Source: an uncultured Bacilli bacterium
GTDB taxonomy: Bacteria; Bacillota_I; Bacilli_A; RF39; UBA660
Length of the DNA stretch: 29,960 nucleotides
Reading direction: 5' to 3'
Assembly: GCA_947630415.1 (NCBI GenBank)
Contig: CANRHM010000004.1
Location: 1 to 29,960, forward strand
A model generated the notes under the pieces. It was not told the DNA's origin and made no database searches. It was given only the letters and a program-made list of their open reading frames with translations. Numbering within the stretch: position 1 is the stretch's first letter; each line of letters starts with the position of its first letter. This document shows positions 29,392 to 29,960 of the stretch, in pieces. Position numbers and translations under genes: made by a program.

Positions 29392-29960
29392 AAAGTATTC
29401 ACCATCCTATCCACATCCAGTTCAATATGATCAAGTACTTCATAGAATTGTAATTTCAAAGAAAGATCAACCATAAAAGGAAGTTCCAATCCAATTTGAT
29501 TAAGGATTTTTTCTTCTTTCATAACGGAAAGAGGATTTCCTTCCATCACGATTTTTCCATCGTTTAAAATATAAAGATAGGAACTAACAAGTGCATCACT
29601 TAAGTTATTGCTAAATAGAAGAATGGTCATTTCTTCTTTCTCATTTAATTCTTTTAAAATGTGCAAATACTTTTCTCTTTCTGCTTCGGTAAAACCTGCA
29701 AAAGGATTATCTAAAAGAAGTAGTTTAGGACGATGTAATAAAGAAAGGGCAAAAAAGATTTTCTTTTTTTCAGAAGAAGTAAGTCTACTTGTTTTTTTAT
29801 CTAGTAGATCTTCAATTCCTAAAAAAGTACTTACTTCCTTAATTCTTTTTTCAATCTTTTCTTTCGGATAATGTAAGTTCTCTAAAGGAAATGCCAGTTC
29901 TTGATAGACTTCCTCTTTAAAGAAACTATTTTCAATATCCGATAGAACAATGCCAATGGT
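29382..29960 (-). CDS. ecfA1: EcfA1-like ATPase, C-terminal part, degenerate
   Basis: The last 192 residues of a gene that continues beyond the right end; the Walker A is outside. The frame is open to the window edge. The order of motifs identifies it as the first ECF ATPase, but they are eroded. The Q-loop region reads IGIVLSDIENS instead of VFQNPDNQ. The signature reads LTSSEKKK instead of LSGGQ. Walker B reads LLLLDNPFAGF, with Asn in place of the catalytic Glu and no D-loop Asp. The switch His reads Asn (FSNNLSDA). Together with EcfA2 this would leave no complete ATP site. The paired erosion and the tight operon suggest a repurposed or decaying module. Confidence 0.82.
   Translation of the reverse strand, partial: TIGIVLSDIENSFFKEEVYQELAFPLENLHYPKEKIEKRIKEVSTFLGIEDLLDKKTSRLTSSEKKKIFFALSLLHRPKLLLLDNPFAGFTEAEREKYLHILKELNEKEEMTILLFSNNLSDALVSSYLYILNDGKIVMEGNPLSVMKEEKILNQIGLELPFMVDLSLKLQFYEVLDHIELDVDRMVNTLWK

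Noticed and set aside
29608..29871. Plus-strand frame of 87 codons
   Set aside because: It is antisense to the ecfA1 coding frame, which is open to the window edge.
1..29960. Mycoplasma genetic code (TGA as Trp)
   Set aside because: TGA ends jetA and abi at ATGA overlaps, tryptophans are encoded by TGG and the tRNA-Trp anticodon is CCA.
1..29960. CRISPR array or insertion sequence
   Set aside because: I saw no regularly spaced repeats with spacers, no transposase and no terminal inverted repeats flanking a mobile gene.

Overview
The window is AT-rich DNA from a low-GC Gram-positive bacterium. I infer a gut-type Bacillota/Bacilli lineage near Erysipelotrichia or the non-parasitic 'Mollicutes' clades. 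The order ecfA1-ecfA2-ecfT-truA ... rplM-rpsI, strong Shine-Dalgarno (SD) sites and TTGNNN-17-TATAAT promoters support this. TGA is used as a stop (for example at the jetA/jetB and abi/htrA ATGA overlaps) and the tRNA-Trp has a CCA anticodon, so the standard bacterial code applies, not the Mycoplasma code. Wall genes of sporulation type (CwlJ-, CwlD-, CwlC- and SpoIID-like) and sigma-E/sigma-K-like -10 boxes in front of them suggest a spore former or a recent descendant of one.

Layout. 1-1700: accessory left end with two small hypothetical genes, a small frameshifted gene, an intact tRNA-Trp and a truncated second tRNA-Trp 5' half with its own strong promoter, which looks like an integration or duplication scar. 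1725-12572: a CwlJ-like hydrolase, a LysM amidase that has lost its catalytic residues, a complete Wadjet anti-plasmid operon (jetA-jetB-jetC-jetD, most like type II), and an intact LysM amidase paralogue. Wadjet thus sits between two amidase paralogues, with its own vegetative promoter (a perfect palindrome in the spacer) and terminator. 12573-15478: mostly non-coding spacer, then a HipA-like kinase and an unrecognised 463-residue partner. 15550-19328: an ABC permease with a large external coiled-coil domain and a degenerate ABC ATPase, then rdgB with a NrtR-like protein whose Nudix box is lost. 19340-25760: an abi(HEPN)-htrA overlapping pair, a phospholipase C-like protein, a SpoIID-like protein, a CwlD-like amidase, a GNAT-like protein and a YafQ/DinJ toxin-antitoxin pair. 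25798-29960: ribosomal protein operon rplM-rpsI with a candidate L13 leader, an unknown small gene, truA and an energy-coupling factor (ECF) transporter module.

Two themes stand out. First, several proteins keep a recognisable fold but lack active-site residues: the LysM amidase at 2171-3211, the ABC ATPase at 17188-17832, both EcfA ATPases, the EcfT coupling motifs and the Nudix box of the NrtR-like protein. Second, CATANNNTA boxes lie 15-17 bases before the start codon of four separate wall-hydrolase genes, implying a shared mother-cell-type sporulation control, while neighbouring genes have ordinary TATAAT promoters. All functional statements come from reading motifs; no database search was run.
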